Under the pieces are notes generated by a model that searched no databases, was not told where the DNA came from, and saw only the letters and a program-made list of their open reading frames with translations. A stretch of 64,000 nt of DNA from Erythrobacter oryzae (GTDB lineage: Bacteria; Pseudomonadota; Alphaproteobacteria; Sphingomonadales; Sphingomonadaceae), in the NCBI RefSeq assembly GCF_030271515.1, contig NZ_JASCXI010000002.1, positions 124,001 through 188,000 of the forward strand. Direction: 5' to 3'. This document shows, one piece after another, positions 1 to 9,101 of the stretch. A program made the translations under genes and the position numbers. How positions within the stretch are numbered: position 1 is the stretch's first letter; each line of letters opens with the position of its first letter.

Positions 1-651
1 GACGGCACGGTGCTGCTCGACCGCGAGGAATATCCGCGCCCGCAGACCACCCGCGAGGATCTGGCCAAGCTCGAACCGGCCTTCCCCAAGATCGCCGACG
101 TGCCGCTCGACGCCGAAGGCACGACCTTCCGCAAGCTGATCAACGCCAAGTATCCCGATCTGGAAATCAAGCACTTCCACCATGCGGGCAATTCCTCGGG
201 CGTGGTCGATGGCGCGGCGGCGGTGCTGATCGCCTCGAAGGACTATGCCCAGAAGCACGGGCTGAAGCCCCGCGCGCGCATCGTCGCCACCGCCAACATG
301 GGCGATGATCCGACGCTGATGCTCAACGCGCCCGTCCCGGCGGCGAAGAAGGTGCTGGCCAAGGCCGGCCTCTCGAAGGACGACATCGACCTCTACGAAA
401 TCAACGAGGCCTTCGCGGTGGTCGCCGCCAAGTTCGTGCGCGACCTTGAGCTTGATTGGGACAAGGTCAACGTCAACGGCGGCTCGATCGCCTTGGGCCA
501 CCCGATCGGCGCGACCGGCTCGATCCTGATCGGCACCGTGGTCGATGAGCTGGAGCGGCGCGGCGGGCGCTATGGCCTCGTCACGATGTGCGCGGCGGGC
601 GGCATGGCCCCGGCGATCATCGTCGAGCGGGTCGAAGACTTTGTCGACTAA
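1..651 (+). CDS. thiolase (acetyl-CoA C-acetyltransferase), C-terminal part
   Basis: The frame is open from the left edge, so the 5' end and the N-terminal nucleophilic cysteine lie outside the window. The visible 216 residues are the thiolase C-terminal domain. They contain the NEAFA motif, the [14 protein letters not shown] histidine motif and the MCAAGGM motif with the second catalytic cysteine. The family condenses or cleaves acyl-CoA thioesters in beta-oxidation or acetoacetyl-CoA metabolism. Which direction applies here cannot be told from this fragment. The next thiolase-like gene overlaps its 3' end, so the two are probably co-transcribed. Confidence 0.93.
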   Translation, partial: DGTVLLDREEYPRPQTTREDLAKLEPAFPKIADVPLDAEGTTFRKLINAKYPDLEIKHFHHAGNSSGVVDGAAAVLIASKDYAQKHGLKPRARIVATANMGDDPTLMLNAPVPAAKKVLAKAGLSKDDIDLYEINEAFAVVAAKFVRDLELDWDKVNVNGGSIALGHPIGATGSILIGTVVDELERRGGRYGLVTMCAAGGMAPAIIVERVEDFVD

Positions 652-2188
652 ACCGGGGGGTTACGTTCCCGACAACACCCCGGTCATCATCGGGGTCGGC
701 CAATACTCGGAGAGGGTGGGCGAGCCCGGCTACGAAGCCCTCTCTTATATGGACCTCGCGGGCCGAGCGCTCGCGGGGGCGATTGCGGATAGCGGGGCGA
801 GTGGATCGGTGGCGGGTGCGATCGACACCCTCGCCGCGATCCGCGCCTTCGAGATGTCGCGGCCTGACAGGAAGCCGCCTTTCGGCGCGGCGAACAATGT
901 GCCGCGCGCAATTGCCAAGCGGGTGGGGGCGAACCCCGCGCGGGCGATCCTGACGACCACCGGCGGGCAGACCAACCAGCAACTGGTGGGCGAGTTTGCG
1001 AGCGCCATCGCGGCAGGCGACAGCCGCTGCGCGGTGATCGTCGGCTCCGAGGCGATTTCGACCGTGCTGGCTTTGACGGCGCAAGGCGAGATTCCCGACT
1101 GGTCCGAAGATGTGCCGGGCGACTTCGAGGATCAGGGCTTCGGGGTCGAGGAACTGATGGAGCCCGCCCTGTTCATGCACGGTGCCTCCGGGGCAATCCC
1201 GCTCTATGCGCTGGCCGAGAACGCGCGCCGGCACCGGCTGGGCATGGGGCTGGAGGAATACCGGCTCGAAATCGGCAAGCTGTTCGCGCCCTTTACGCGT
1301 GTTGCTGCGGCCAACCCGCACTCCGCGGCTCCAGTGGAGCGCACGGCTGAGGAACTCGCCACCGTCACCGACCGCAACCGGATCGTGGCGGAGCCCTATC
1401 CGCGCATGACCGTGGCGCGCGATCAGGTGAACCAGGCGGCGGCGGTGATCGTCGCCTCGGCGGGTCTGGCGCGCGAACTGGGCGTGCCGGAGGACAAGTG
1501 GGTGCACATCCACGCCGTCACCGCCGCGACCGAGCTGAAGCTCTCGCAGCGTCCCGACCTCGCGGGCAACCCTGCGAGCCTCGCCAGCGTCGATGCGGCG
1601 CTGGCGCGGACGGGGAAGGGGATCGGCGACATGGCCTATCTCGACTTCTACTCGTGCTTCGCGATTCCCGTGTTCAACCAGTGCGACCACTTCGGCCTGT
1701 CCGCGGACGACCCGCGCGGGCTGACGCTGACGGGGGGCCTGCCGTTCTTCGGCGGGGCGGGGAACAATTACTCGGCCCATGCCATCGCGGAAGCCGTGCA
1801 GCGGGTGCGCGGCGACCGGGGCAGTTTCGCCCTCGTCGGCGCGAACGGCGGGTGGATGAGCAAGTACGCCACCGGCATCTATTCGACCGAGCCTGCCGAC
1901 TGGAGCGCCAACGACCGTTTCGCCGTGCTCCCCAAGGCGACCGACAAGGTGCCGCTTGCCAAGGGCCCGGTCGATGCGGTGACCGTCGAAACCTACACCA
2001 TCAACCGCGGCCCCAAGGGCGCAGAGGCGGTCTTCATCGGCCGCTCGGATGCGGGCGAGCGGGTGGTGGGCAATGCCGACCTGACGGACGCGGCGACCGC
2101 CGAGGTCTTCGAGAGCGGCGAGCCTTTCGGCAAGCGGCTGTCGCTGACGCAGGACGAACGAGGGCGGACTCTGGGACGGGTGGCCTGA
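641..2188 (+). CDS. thiolase-like acetyl-CoA acetyltransferase (SCP-x type)
   Basis: About 515 residues of thiolase-like fold. The N-terminal TPVIIGVGQYSER strand is typical of the SCP-x-like thiolase branch, and GGLPFFGGAGNNYSAHA and GANGGWMSKYATG follow in the C-terminal half. The conserved N-terminus leaves little room for a start. A TTG at 641, overlapping the upstream thiolase by 11 bp, is the only start codon I see close in front of it. A longer reading from 545 would run inside the upstream gene and is rejected. The C-terminal ~100 residues are an extra beta-rich tail seen in this branch. The substrate is unknown; a role in acyl-CoA turnover with the neighbouring thiolase is inference. 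Confidence 0.8.
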   Translation: MSTKPGGYVPDNTPVIIGVGQYSERVGEPGYEALSYMDLAGRALAGAIADSGASGSVAGAIDTLAAIRAFEMSRPDRKPPFGAANNVPRAIAKRVGANPARAILTTTGGQTNQQLVGEFASAIAAGDSRCAVIVGSEAISTVLALTAQGEIPDWSEDVPGDFEDQGFGVEELMEPALFMHGASGAIPLYALAENARRHRLGMGLEEYRLEIGKLFAPFTRVAAANPHSAAPVERTAEELATVTDRNRIVAEPYPRMTVARDQVNQAAAVIVASAGLARELGVPEDKWVHIHAVTAATELKLSQRPDLAGNPASLASVDAALARTGKGIGDMAYLDFYSCFAIPVFNQCDHFGLSADDPRGLTLTGGLPFFGGAGNNYSAHAIAEAVQRVRGDRGSFALVGANGGWMSKYATGIYSTEPADWSANDRFAVLPKATDKVPLAKGPVDAVTVETYTINRGPKGAEAVFIGRSDAGERVVGNADLTDAATAEVFESGEPFGKRLSLTQDERGRTLGRVA

Positions 2189-2189
2189 T

Positions 2190-2408
2190 CTCCCCCTCCC
2201 CTCGGGGAGGGGGCTGGGGGGTGGGCGCTGCGAAGGCGAAGCCGAGCAGCCCCCGCCAGCGGCCACGTCCTGTTCTGTTGCTGCGGCTTTGGGCAGAGGG
2301 GGCGAGGGGGCTCGGCCTGTGAGGCCTCGCGCGTGGCCGCTGGCGGTAGGCCCTCGGCTGCGCCTTCGGGGGCCCCCACCCCCGGCCCCTCCCGCAAGCG
2401 GGAGGGAA
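2190..2408. repeat. interspersed hairpin repeat, copy A
   Basis: A 220-bp spacer between convergent genes. A perfect 10-bp hairpin (2192-2201/2204-2213, CCCCCTCCCC arm) opens it and a 9-bp hairpin (2387-2395/2398-2406, CCCTCCCGC arm) closes it. Inside are CCGCCAGCGGCCACG at 2253-2267 and its inverse CGTGGCCGCTGGCGG at about 2332-2346. The same core and similar bounding hairpins recur near 20.36 kb, 22.9 kb and 49.0 kb. The hairpins may also end transcription of the flanking convergent genes. Confidence 0.75.
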
Positions 2409-2411
2409 GAC

Positions 2412-3050
2412 TTAGCGCCGCTTGCCGCCCAGAAAATCGAGCGCGTCGAAACCTTCGGGCGCGGCGACTTCCACGACCGGATCGTCGCGGTCATCGAACT
2501 CGGTGCGCAGCGCGCGGCTCATGATCGCGTGCATGTGGTAGAGGCAGGTGATATAGGTCAGTTCGAGAATTTCCTCGTCGCTGAAGACTGCCTTTACCTC
2601 AGCAAACAGCGCGTCCGGCACGCGCCCGCCGTGGCACACCAGCCGGTCGGCATAGGCGAGGACGAGGCGCTCCCTCGCGTCGAACACCTCCGCGGTCTGC
2701 CACACGGGCAGCGCGGCGATCTTCTCTTCGCTTACGCCCAGCCCCCGCAGGCTCTTGCAGTGCTGCGAGAAGACGAATTGCGAGCCGGTCGCCCACCCCG
2801 CCCAGGTCTGGCCCAGCTCGCGCAAGCAGGGATCGAGCTTGCGCTCCGGCGAGCGATAATAGGCGAACCCTTGCGCGGCGTGGCGCAGTGTGTCGGGGGA
2901 ATTCGCGAACACCGTCCACCAGTCCCCGCGCGTGCCCGTGGCGGTACCGGGCTCGGCGACGGGATCGCGCTCCCCGAACAGCTGGGCATAGAGCGGGGCC
3001 GCGACCTTGGCGTCGGCCTCGGCCAGGGGAACCTCGCGCAGGCGCGGCAT
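2412..3050 (-). CDS. carboxymuconolactone decarboxylase (CMD)-family protein
   Basis: 212 residues, all-helical CMD/AhpD-like protein. The signature is [17 protein letters not shown] around residue 90, with one cysteine rather than the AhpD CxxC pair, so peroxidase activity of the AhpD type is not supported. The start ATG overlaps the stop of the VOC gene just upstream by 1 base (ATGA), so the two are translationally coupled. The context beside hppD suggests a role in degrading an aromatic or ring-derived compound. The actual substrate is unknown. Confidence 0.8.
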   Translation of the reverse strand: MPRLREVPLAEADAKVAAPLYAQLFGERDPVAEPGTATGTRGDWWTVFANSPDTLRHAAQGFAYYRSPERKLDPCLRELGQTWAGWATGSQFVFSQHCKSLRGLGVSEEKIAALPVWQTAEVFDARERLVLAYADRLVCHGGRVPDALFAEVKAVFSDEEILELTYITCLYHMHAIMSRALRTEFDDRDDPVVEVAAPEGFDALDFLGGKRR

Positions 3051-3577
3051 CAGGCCTCCTCCGCCAGAGTGGCAGGCGCGTGGCGAATGTCGTCCGGCCC
3101 GAAGCTGCGGGTGGTCGCCGCGAATTCCAGCATGATCCCGTTGGGGTCGGTGAAATAGACCGAGCGCACGAACACGCCGTCATGCATCTCGCGCGCATAG
3201 CCCGAGGGGCTGTCGTCGTGATTGAACACCATGTGGGTGTGCGGCACGCCCGCCTCCTCAAGCCGCTCCAGAGCCGCCTCCAGCTCGGCCTCTTCCATGT
3301 CGAAGGCGAGGTGGTTCATCGAGCCGATCGCCGTCTTGGCGTCGAAGGGAAACTTCTTCACCGAGGCGATCCCCGGCGCGGCGGGCGGGGCATCCTTCCA
3401 CCAGAAGAAGGCCACCGCATTGCCTCCGCCGCAATCGAAGAAGAAGTGCTGGCCGCCGTCGGGCAGCTCGACCGTCTTGAACAGCGGCATGCCGAGCACC
3501 TGCACGTAGAACTTCATCGTCTCGGCCATGTCGCGGCACACCAGCGCGATGTGGTTGATGCCCTTCGTGCGGATCAT
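3050..3577 (-). CDS. VOC-family (glyoxalase/dioxygenase superfamily) protein
   Basis: 175 residues with one vicinal-oxygen-chelate domain: [20 protein letters not shown] at the N-terminus, HLAFDM in the middle and the [12 protein letters not shown] strand near the C-terminus. These supply the usual His/Glu metal ligands. The ATG at 3577 is preceded by a GGGGAG ribosome-binding site. A longer reading to 3670 would cross the operator and lacks such a site. It is the first gene of a two-gene operon with the CMD-like gene, divergent from hppD. Probably a ring-cleavage or lyase-type enzyme; specificity is not readable. Confidence 0.85.
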   Translation of the reverse strand: MIRTKGINHIALVCRDMAETMKFYVQVLGMPLFKTVELPDGGQHFFFDCGGGNAVAFFWWKDAPPAAPGIASVKKFPFDAKTAIGSMNHLAFDMEEAELEAALERLEEAGVPHTHMVFNHDDSPSGYAREMHDGVFVRSVYFTDPNGIMLEFAATTRSFGPDDIRHAPATLAEEA

Positions 3578-3658
3578 GCGTGTGTCTCCCCTTTGGCGCG
3601 CCAGACTGCCCCGATCCCGCGCGGCTGGCAATGCTTGCGCGAATCGGGCATTTCGGGT

Positions 3659-3682
3659 AGATGGTTTCAATTGAAACTATCT
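3659..3682. promoter_or_regulatory. palindromic operator between VOC gene and hppD
   Basis: A 24-bp inverted repeat with one mismatched pair. Its centre is the perfect palindrome GTTTCAATTGAAAC (3664-3677), extended by AGAT on the left and ATCT on the right. It lies in the 126-bp gap between divergent starts, 22 bp before hppD. The shape fits a MarR-type dimer site. No regulator gene is next to it, so the protein is unknown. Confidence 0.7.
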
Positions 3683-3703
3683 CGCCTTTGCAGGGGATCA
3701 CCG

Positions 3704-4819
3704 ATGAACGCGCCCACTCAAGACCTGTTCGATAACCCTGCTGGCCTCGACGGGTTCGAGTTCGTCGAGTTCTGCGCGCCGGAGAAGGGCGTGCTCGAGC
3801 CGGTGTTCGAAGCGATGGGCTTCACCCGGGTCGCGCAGCACCGCTCGAAGGATGTGCATCTGTGGCGGCAGGGCGGCATCAACCTGATCGCCAATTACGA
3901 GCCGCGCTCGGCCGCATGGTATTTCGCGCGCGAACATGGCCCTTCCGCGTGCGGGATGGCGTTCCGCGTCCGCGATGCGGCCAAGGCCTATGACCACCTG
4001 ATCGCCAAGGGGGCAGAGCCCGTCGCCATCCAGACCGGCGTCATGGAACTGCGCATCCCCGCGATCCGCGGCATCGGCGGCGCGATCCTCTATCTGGTCG
4101 ATCGCTACGAGGGAGCGCCCAGCGGCAACGGCCTCACCATCTACGACATCGATTTCGAATACCTCCCGGGCGTCGACAAGCACCCCGTCGGCGCGGGCTT
4201 CCACACGATCGATCACCTCACCCACAACGTCTATGGCGGGCGGATGAAGTACTGGGCCGACTATTACGAGACCCTGTTCAACTTCCGCGAGATCCGCTTC
4301 TTCGACATCAAGGGTGAATATACCGGCTTGACCTCCAAGGCCCTGACCGCGCCCGACGGCAAGATCCGCATTCCGCTCAACGAAGAGGGTGAGGGCGGGA
4401 AGGGTCAGATCGAGGAGTTTCTGCGTGCCTTCAACGGCGAAGGCATCCAGCACATCGCGCTGATCTGCGACGATCTCGTCGCCTGTTGGGACCGCCTCCA
4501 GACACTCGGCGTCCCCTTCATGACCGCACCGCCCGCGACCTATTACGAGATGCTCGAAGGGCGCCTGCCGGGCCACGGCGAGGATGTCGACGCGCTCAAG
4601 ATGCGCGGCATCCTGCTCGATGGCACCACCGAAGGCGGCGCGCCCCGCCTGCTCCTGCAAATCTTCGCGCAGGCGCAGGTCGGCCCCGTTTTCTTCGAAT
4701 TCATCCAAAGGAAGGGCGACGAAGGCTTTGGCGAGGGCAACTTCAAGGCCCTGTTCGAAAGCATGGAACGCGACCAGATCATCCGCGGCGTGCTCAATGT
4801 CGAGGAGCCGGCGGAATGA
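3704..4819 (+). CDS. hppD: 4-hydroxyphenylpyruvate dioxygenase
   Basis: 371 residues, close to the usual bacterial length. It converts 4-hydroxyphenylpyruvate and O2 to homogentisate in tyrosine catabolism. Two VOC-type halves are seen. The Fe(II) ligands are recognisable as His171 in IDHLTHNV, His250 in QHIALICDD and Glu332 in FFEFIQRKG, and the C-terminal [13 protein letters not shown] helix motif is present. The ATG at 3704 begins MNAPTQDLF; upstream in-frame starts belong to the divergent region. The downstream VOC gene starts inside its stop (ATGA). No homogentisate dioxygenase, maleylacetoacetate isomerase or fumarylacetoacetase gene lies in this window. Confidence 0.96.
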   Translation: MNAPTQDLFDNPAGLDGFEFVEFCAPEKGVLEPVFEAMGFTRVAQHRSKDVHLWRQGGINLIANYEPRSAAWYFAREHGPSACGMAFRVRDAAKAYDHLIAKGAEPVAIQTGVMELRIPAIRGIGGAILYLVDRYEGAPSGNGLTIYDIDFEYLPGVDKHPVGAGFHTIDHLTHNVYGGRMKYWADYYETLFNFREIRFFDIKGEYTGLTSKALTAPDGKIRIPLNEEGEGGKGQIEEFLRAFNGEGIQHIALICDDLVACWDRLQTLGVPFMTAPPATYYEMLEGRLPGHGEDVDALKMRGILLDGTTEGGAPRLLLQIFAQAQVGPVFFEFIQRKGDEGFGEGNFKALFESMERDQIIRGVLNVEEPAE

Positions 4820-5379
4820 CCCACCCCGTAAACCTCGCCGGCATCCACCACGCCGCCTATCGCTGCAAGGACGCGAAGGAGACGGTGGAGTGGTATGCCC
4901 GCGTGCTCGGCATGACCTACACCACCGCCTTTGCCGAGGATCATGTGCCCTCGACCGGCGAGTATGATCCCTACATGCACATCTTCCTCGATGCGGGGAA
5001 CGGCAACATCCTCGCCTTCTTCGAGCTGCCGAACCAGCCCGAGATGGGCAAGGACCCGAACACGCCCGCATGGGTGCAGCATCTGGCGCTGAAGGTGCCT
5101 TCCGAAGAGGCGCTGCTGGCGGCGAAGGCGCATATCGAAGGGCAGGGGATCGACGTCCTCGGTCCGACGCATCACGGCATCTTCAAGTCGATCTACTTCT
5201 TCGACCCCAACGGGCACCGCGTGGAACTGGCCGCCGATATCGGCACGGCCGAGCAATACGAAGAACTCGCCCGCGTCGCCCCGGTGATGCTGGAGGAGTG
5301 GAGCCAGACCAAAAAGGCTCCGCGCCACGCCGACTGGCTCCACGAGATTGCGCGGGCCGAGCACGCGGCGAAGGCGTGA
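4816..5379 (+). CDS. VOC-family protein, coupled to hppD
   Basis: 187 residues, single VOC domain: [22 protein letters not shown] near the start, VQHLALKV in the middle and [15 protein letters not shown] near residue 135. These give the expected paired-beta-alpha-beta metal site. The ATG overlaps the hppD stop by 4 bp, so it is made with HppD. It is a different sequence from the divergent VOC protein at 3050-3577. A role in aromatic amino-acid breakdown is inferred from coupling only. Confidence 0.86.
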   Translation: MTHPVNLAGIHHAAYRCKDAKETVEWYARVLGMTYTTAFAEDHVPSTGEYDPYMHIFLDAGNGNILAFFELPNQPEMGKDPNTPAWVQHLALKVPSEEALLAAKAHIEGQGIDVLGPTHHGIFKSIYFFDPNGHRVELAADIGTAEQYEELARVAPVMLEEWSQTKKAPRHADWLHEIARAEHAAKA

Positions 5380-5419
5380 GCTTCGACATTTGATCTGACG
5401 CAAAGCGCAGCGGCGCCGT

Positions 5420-5452
5420 CTCCCCCACCTTGGCAACATCCAAGAGGGGGAG
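5420..5452 (+). promoter_or_regulatory. hairpin enclosing the bchE ribosome-binding site
   Basis: Arms CTCCCCC (5420-5426) and GGGGGAG (5446-5452) pair perfectly. CTTGG (5429-5433) pairs with CCAAG (5440-5444) above a small AC/A bulge, closing a 6-base loop. The purine stretch GGGGGAG is also the Shine-Dalgarno sequence for the ATG at 5460, so folding would hide it. There is no T-run, so this is less likely a terminator of the hppD operon. Confidence 0.6.
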
Positions 5453-5459
5453 TCGGCCC

Positions 5460-7073
5460 ATGCGCATTCTGTTCGTCCATCCCAACTACCGTTCCGGCGG
5501 GGCCGAGATTGCCGGGACGTGGCCGCCCGCCTGGGTCGCCTATCTGACGGGGCCGCTCAAGCGCGCCGGGTTCGACGACATCACCTTCATCGACGCGATG
5601 ACCGAGAACCTGTCGGACGACGAGCTGCGCCAGCGCATGACCGCGCTCCAGCCCGATGTGGTCGGCACCACCGCGATCACCCCCTCGATCTATGCCGCCG
5701 AGCGCGTACTCGAGATCGCCGCGCTGCACGTGCCGCAAGCGGTGCGGGTGCTGGGCGGGATACACGCGACCTTCATGTATGCGCAGGTGCTCGCCGAGGC
5801 CCCCCACATCGACGTGATCGTGCGCGGCGAGGGCGAGGAGATTGCGGTCGAACTCTTCACTGCGATCAGCGAAGGCCGCTGGCCCAATGATGCGCGCAAG
5901 ATCAAGGGCCTCGCCTTCCGCGAGGGCGAGAAGGTCGTCGCCACCGAAGCCGCCGACACCATCAAGGACATGGCCTCGATCAAGCCCGACTGGGACATCC
6001 TCGACTGGAACCAGTATATCTACATCCCGCTCGGCACCCGCGTCGCCATCCCCAACCTGGCGCGCGGCTGCCCCTTCACCTGCTCCTTCTGCTCGCAGTG
6101 GAAGTTCTGGCGCGATTACCGGGTGCGCGACCCGAAGGACGTGGTCGACGAGATTCAGGAGCTCCACGAAAAGCACGGCGTCGGCTTCTTCATCCTCGCC
6201 GACGAAGAGCCGACCATCAACCGCAAGACCTTCATCCGCTTCTGTCAGGAGCTGATCGACCGCGGCCTGCCCGACAAGGTGAAGTGGGGCATCAACACCC
6301 GCGTCACCGACATCTACCGCGACAAGGAATTGCTGCCCTTCTACCGCAAGGCGGGGCTCGTCCACGTCAGCCTCGGCACCGAGGCGGCGGCGCAGATGAA
6401 GCTCGACCGGTTCAACAAGGAAACCAAGGTCGAGGAGAACAAGCAGGCGATCAAGCTGCTGCGCGATGCCGATATCTTCGTGGAAGCGCAGTTCATCGTC
6501 GGGCTGGACAACGAGACCCCCGAGACGCTGGAGGACACCTTCCAGATGGCGTGGGACTGGCAGCCCGATCTCGCCAACTGGGCGATGTACACGCCCTGGC
6601 CCTACACCCCGCTGTTCGAGACGCTGAAGGACCAGGTCGAGGTCCATGATTTCAGCAAATACAATTTCGTGACGCCGATCATGAAGCCCGCCGCGATGGA
6701 GCGGGGCGAATTGCTCGACGGGGTGATGAAGAACTACCGGCGGTTCTACATGCGCAAGGCGCTGTTCCACTATCCGTGGCGCGGCACGGGGTTCCGGCGG
6801 CGCTATCTGCTGGGCTGCCTGTGGGCGTTCCTGCGCGCCGGATTCAAGCGCACCTTCTACGATCTCGGCAAAGCGGGTTACTGGGGCCCGCAGACCAAGA
6901 AGCAGCTCGACTGGCACTTCGACGAAAGCCGCCTCGCCGCTGCCGACGCCGCGACCGACTGGGAGACCAACGCCGACAAGGCCGCGCAGGCGCAGGAGCG
7001 CCGCGAGGCGGTGCGCGCGCAGATGAAGCAGCGGGGTGAAGAACGTCGGCGGGATCGGATCGATGTCGATTGA
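5460..7073 (+). CDS. bchE: Mg-protoporphyrin IX monomethyl ester anaerobic cyclase
   Basis: 537 residues. It forms the isocyclic ring of bacteriochlorophyll by an O2-independent, cobalamin-dependent radical-SAM reaction. The N-terminal B12-binding Rossmann domain begins [16 protein letters not shown]. The radical-SAM CxxxCxxC is Cys204, Cys208 and Cys211 ([12 protein letters not shown]). The C-terminal third is the BchE-specific extension with [19 protein letters not shown] 30 bp upstream is in frame, but the ATG at 5460 sits 7 bases after a GAGGGGGAG site. bchJ overlaps its end. Assignment to BchE rather than another B12-radical-SAM enzyme is supported by length and by the bchJ neighbour. 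Confidence 0.9.
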   Translation: MRILFVHPNYRSGGAEIAGTWPPAWVAYLTGPLKRAGFDDITFIDAMTENLSDDELRQRMTALQPDVVGTTAITPSIYAAERVLEIAALHVPQAVRVLGGIHATFMYAQVLAEAPHIDVIVRGEGEEIAVELFTAISEGRWPNDARKIKGLAFREGEKVVATEAADTIKDMASIKPDWDILDWNQYIYIPLGTRVAIPNLARGCPFTCSFCSQWKFWRDYRVRDPKDVVDEIQELHEKHGVGFFILADEEPTINRKTFIRFCQELIDRGLPDKVKWGINTRVTDIYRDKELLPFYRKAGLVHVSLGTEAAAQMKLDRFNKETKVEENKQAIKLLRDADIFVEAQFIVGLDNETPETLEDTFQMAWDWQPDLANWAMYTPWPYTPLFETLKDQVEVHDFSKYNFVTPIMKPAAMERGELLDGVMKNYRRFYMRKALFHYPWRGTGFRRRYLLGCLWAFLRAGFKRTFYDLGKAGYWGPQTKKQLDWHFDESRLAAADAATDWETNADKAAQAQERREAVRAQMKQRGEERRRDRIDVD

Positions 7074-7668
7074 GCGCCGCATCCACGGGCGACGGCGCGC
7101 GGAGCCGCTGATCGGGCCCAATGCGGTGCTCAAGACGGTCGAGGTGATGGAGGAACGGCTGGGCCATGCGGAGACCGCCGCCATCCTCGCCGATGCACAG
7201 ATCACCCGCCTGCCGAGCGGCGAACACATGATCCCCGAGATCGAGGCGCTGCGGCTCCACCGCTGGCTGGCGCTGCACGATCCGATGGGGGCGCTGGTGA
7301 TTGCCGAGGAGGCGGGCGCGCGCACTGCGGACTACATCATCGCCCACCGCATCCCGCGCGCCGCCTGCTGGCTGCTGCGCCGCCTGCCCGCTCGCCTCGC
7401 CGCGCCGATGCTGATGGCCGCAATCAGGAAGCACGCCTGGACCTTCGTGGGCGCGGGCGCCTTCGCTCCAGCGGATGCCTGGCACTTCACCATCGACCGC
7501 ACGCCCGCGCGCGACCGCCTGCCGCCGTCCGACAGCCTGTTCGCTTGGTATGGCGCGGTCTTCACCCGGCTCTACCGCGAGTTGGTCGCGCCCGCTTGCA
7601 CCTGCCGGATGGTCGAGCCCGACGTGCCCTGCGACATGGCCCGCAGCTACGCCATCACCCTGAGTTGA
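7063..7668 (+). CDS. bchJ: BchJ, 4-vinyl-reductase-domain protein of bacteriochlorophyll synthesis
   Basis: 201 residues with the V4R-type fold of BchJ. Conserved stretches include [18 protein letters not shown] at the N-terminus, FVGAGAFAP in the middle and the cysteine-rich [15 protein letters not shown] near the C-terminus. Classic work assigned it to 8-vinyl reduction; the family is now often viewed as an accessory in chlorophyllide synthesis. The ATG at 7063 overlaps bchE by 11 bp. A GTG at 7036 is an alternative giving nine more residues. It ends 14 bp inside the convergent gene at 7655-8626. It is transcribed with bchE. Confidence 0.85.
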   Translation: MSIERRIHGRRRAEPLIGPNAVLKTVEVMEERLGHAETAAILADAQITRLPSGEHMIPEIEALRLHRWLALHDPMGALVIAEEAGARTADYIIAHRIPRAACWLLRRLPARLAAPMLMAAIRKHAWTFVGAGAFAPADAWHFTIDRTPARDRLPPSDSLFAWYGAVFTRLYRELVAPACTCRMVEPDVPCDMARSYAITLS

Positions 7669-8626
7669 GGGGCGCGCAGGACAGGCGGATTTCGCGCAGC
7701 TCCAGATCGTAGGTGATCGACGAGCAATGCGCGATCTGGTCGCGGCCGATGCGGGTGAGCAGGTCGGGACGCCCCCGCCCCTTGCGGCGGCTGACGAGGA
7801 TGGTGTTCGGATCGAAGCGCGGATCGTCCGCCGCGATCTCGCCCACGCGCTTGGGATCGCCATAATCCTCGACCCGCACCGCGAAACGAATCAGAGGAAG
7901 GTCGCCCAGCAGGATCGGCTCGGCGATGCGCATCATGCGGGTGGGGCGCTCGACCCCGAAATCCATCACCGCGATGCCCCCGGAGCCCGGCTCGAACCCG
8001 CCTTCCTGATGGGTGGCGATGAAATTGGCGGTGGGGGCGGTGATGAGGTTTTCGCTGCGTTCGGGGACGAAGATCATCATCAGCTTCTTCTTGCCGACCG
8101 TCACCTCGGTGCCGAGCCGGGTGTTGCTGTCCCCGCCGGTGCTGCGCAGGGGGAAGCGGTGGAGCATCTCGCCGGGCGCGGGGTCGCGCAAGGCGAAGGT
8201 CACACGCTGGTAGGGCATGTGGTGGACGCCGATCACCCCGTCGGCCCTGTCCGAGACCGGGCGGTCCGTCCAGCTGACGGCGAGCGGCAGCGCGCCCGCG
8301 CCGAAGTCGACCGGCGTGCTGGCGGTCACGCCCTCGACCACCACCGGCCCGAAGCGCCACCCGCGCCGGCTTTCGGCGACCAGCAGCGCCCGCGCGGCGG
8401 TGTCCGGGTTGACGACCGGCAGCCCGAAAGCCTCGGCGCTGACCTCGAGCCGCACGGGCACGCCGCCGAGCGTGACGGCGATGACATTGTCGCCGCGCAG
8501 CACCAGTTCCTCGGGCAGGGGCAGGGGGGCGACTGTCGGCGGGGCAGGGTCCTGCGCGCTCGGGCCCGAGGCCGGAACCGCGATCAGGGCGGCGAGCAGG
8601 ATTGCGGTGTGTCGGCGGGAGGCCAT
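7655..8626 (-). CDS. exported protein with an aspartyl-protease-like domain, function unknown
   Basis: 323 residues. The start MASRRHTAILLAALIAV gives a clear signal peptide ending near PSAQD, so the protein is periplasmic or membrane-facing. The body has two related beta-rich halves resembling retropepsin-like folds: VTLGGVPVRLEVSAEAFGLP, DGVIGVHHMPY and later GGIAVMDFGVERPTRMMRI. A canonical D-T/S-G is not clear, so proteolytic activity is doubtful. Cys residues near the C-terminus (AHCSSITYD, RLSCAPL) could form a disulfide. Upstream starts to 8902 lack a signal peptide and cross the spacer. It is convergent with bchJ. No specific function can be named. Confidence 0.65.
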   Translation of the reverse strand: MASRRHTAILLAALIAVPASGPSAQDPAPPTVAPLPLPEELVLRGDNVIAVTLGGVPVRLEVSAEAFGLPVVNPDTAARALLVAESRRGWRFGPVVVEGVTASTPVDFGAGALPLAVSWTDRPVSDRADGVIGVHHMPYQRVTFALRDPAPGEMLHRFPLRSTGGDSNTRLGTEVTVGKKKLMMIFVPERSENLITAPTANFIATHQEGGFEPGSGGIAVMDFGVERPTRMMRIAEPILLGDLPLIRFAVRVEDYGDPKRVGEIAADDPRFDPNTILVSRRKGRGRPDLLTRIGRDQIAHCSSITYDLELREIRLSCAPLNSG

Positions 8627-8658
8627 GGTGGTCGAACGCGCCGGGCGCGGCGGCGTTC

Positions 8659-8982
8659 CTACTGGTCGCGGCGCCGCTTGCGTCGCGCTCTCTGGCGGTC
8701 GCGCGTCAGTTCGGCGACCTCGACGATTTCGGCCCGCGCCATCATCCACCACAGGCCCCCGACCATCCACAGGAACACGCCGATCGCGAACAGCACCACG
8801 CCGTCGAAATAATTCTCGTTGTTGGGGATCAGATGGACATGCTTGGTAAACCACACCACCAAGGCCCCGAGCAGGGTCAGCCACAAGGCGAACTGGAGCC
8901 ATCCCAGCACGCCGCGCGGCACGATGGTGAAGCTGGCCGGCCCGCGCCGGTACATGACGAAGGGCTTGTCCCTGTCACCCAT
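8659..8982 (-). CDS. small two-helix membrane protein, unknown
   Basis: 107 residues. A soluble N-terminus MGDRDKPFVMYRRGPASF is followed by two hydrophobic segments, about residues 25-45 (LGWLQFALWLTLLGALVVWF) and 57-80 (FDGVVLFAIGVFLWMVGGLWW). The C-terminus is strongly basic (RDRQRARRKRRRDQ). The ATG at 8982 has an AGGAG site; the longer reading to 9060 does not. It is probably transcribed with the exported protein downstream, since the gap between them is 32 bp. No domain name can be given. Confidence 0.75.
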   Translation of the reverse strand: MGDRDKPFVMYRRGPASFTIVPRGVLGWLQFALWLTLLGALVVWFTKHVHLIPNNENYFDGVVLFAIGVFLWMVGGLWWMMARAEIVEVAELTRDRQRARRKRRRDQ

Positions 8983-9000
8983 CTCTCTCTCCTGCGAACC

Positions 9001-9014
9001 TTGTCTTTTGACAA
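9001..9014 (-). promoter_or_regulatory. short inverted repeat in the 5' leader of the membrane-protein gene
   Basis: TTGTC-TTTT-GACAA is a perfect 5-bp inverted repeat 18 bp upstream of the start at 8982. It could be an operator or a small RNA hairpin. Nothing further identifies it. Confidence 0.35.
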
Positions 9015-9080
9015 TTTCACTACACAGGTCAGCCCAGTTAGGCAACGGGTCAGCACGCAAAAGAGGCAGGCAAGCGACGA

Positions 9081-9100
9081 ATTATAAAAGGTTTTCCTTT
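9081..9100 (-). terminator. weak terminator after the SPFH/RHH operon
   Basis: Read on the minus strand, AAAGG-AAAA-CCTTT is followed by TATAATT, directly after the stop of the RHH gene. The stem is only 5 bp, so this is a tentative call. Confidence 0.35.
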
Positions 9101-9101
9101 G

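Noticed and set aside
545..640. N-terminal extension of the second thiolase-like protein to 545
   Set aside because: The added residues are an out-of-frame reading of the upstream thiolase; the conserved N-terminus begins after 660.
617..2494. A 625-codon minus-strand frame over the thiolase-like gene
   Set aside because: Antisense shadow; low-complexity Arg/Gly-rich product, and the plus strand encodes a conserved thiolase fold.
5390..5403. FNR-like box upstream of bchE (TTGAT-CTGA-CGCAA)
   Set aside because: The left half matches TTGAT but the right half has two mismatches to ATCAA; too weak to call although FnrL control of bchE would make sense.
5193..7325. A 710-codon minus-strand frame over bchE
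   Set aside because: Antisense shadow of bchE and the VOC gene; no recognisable protein.
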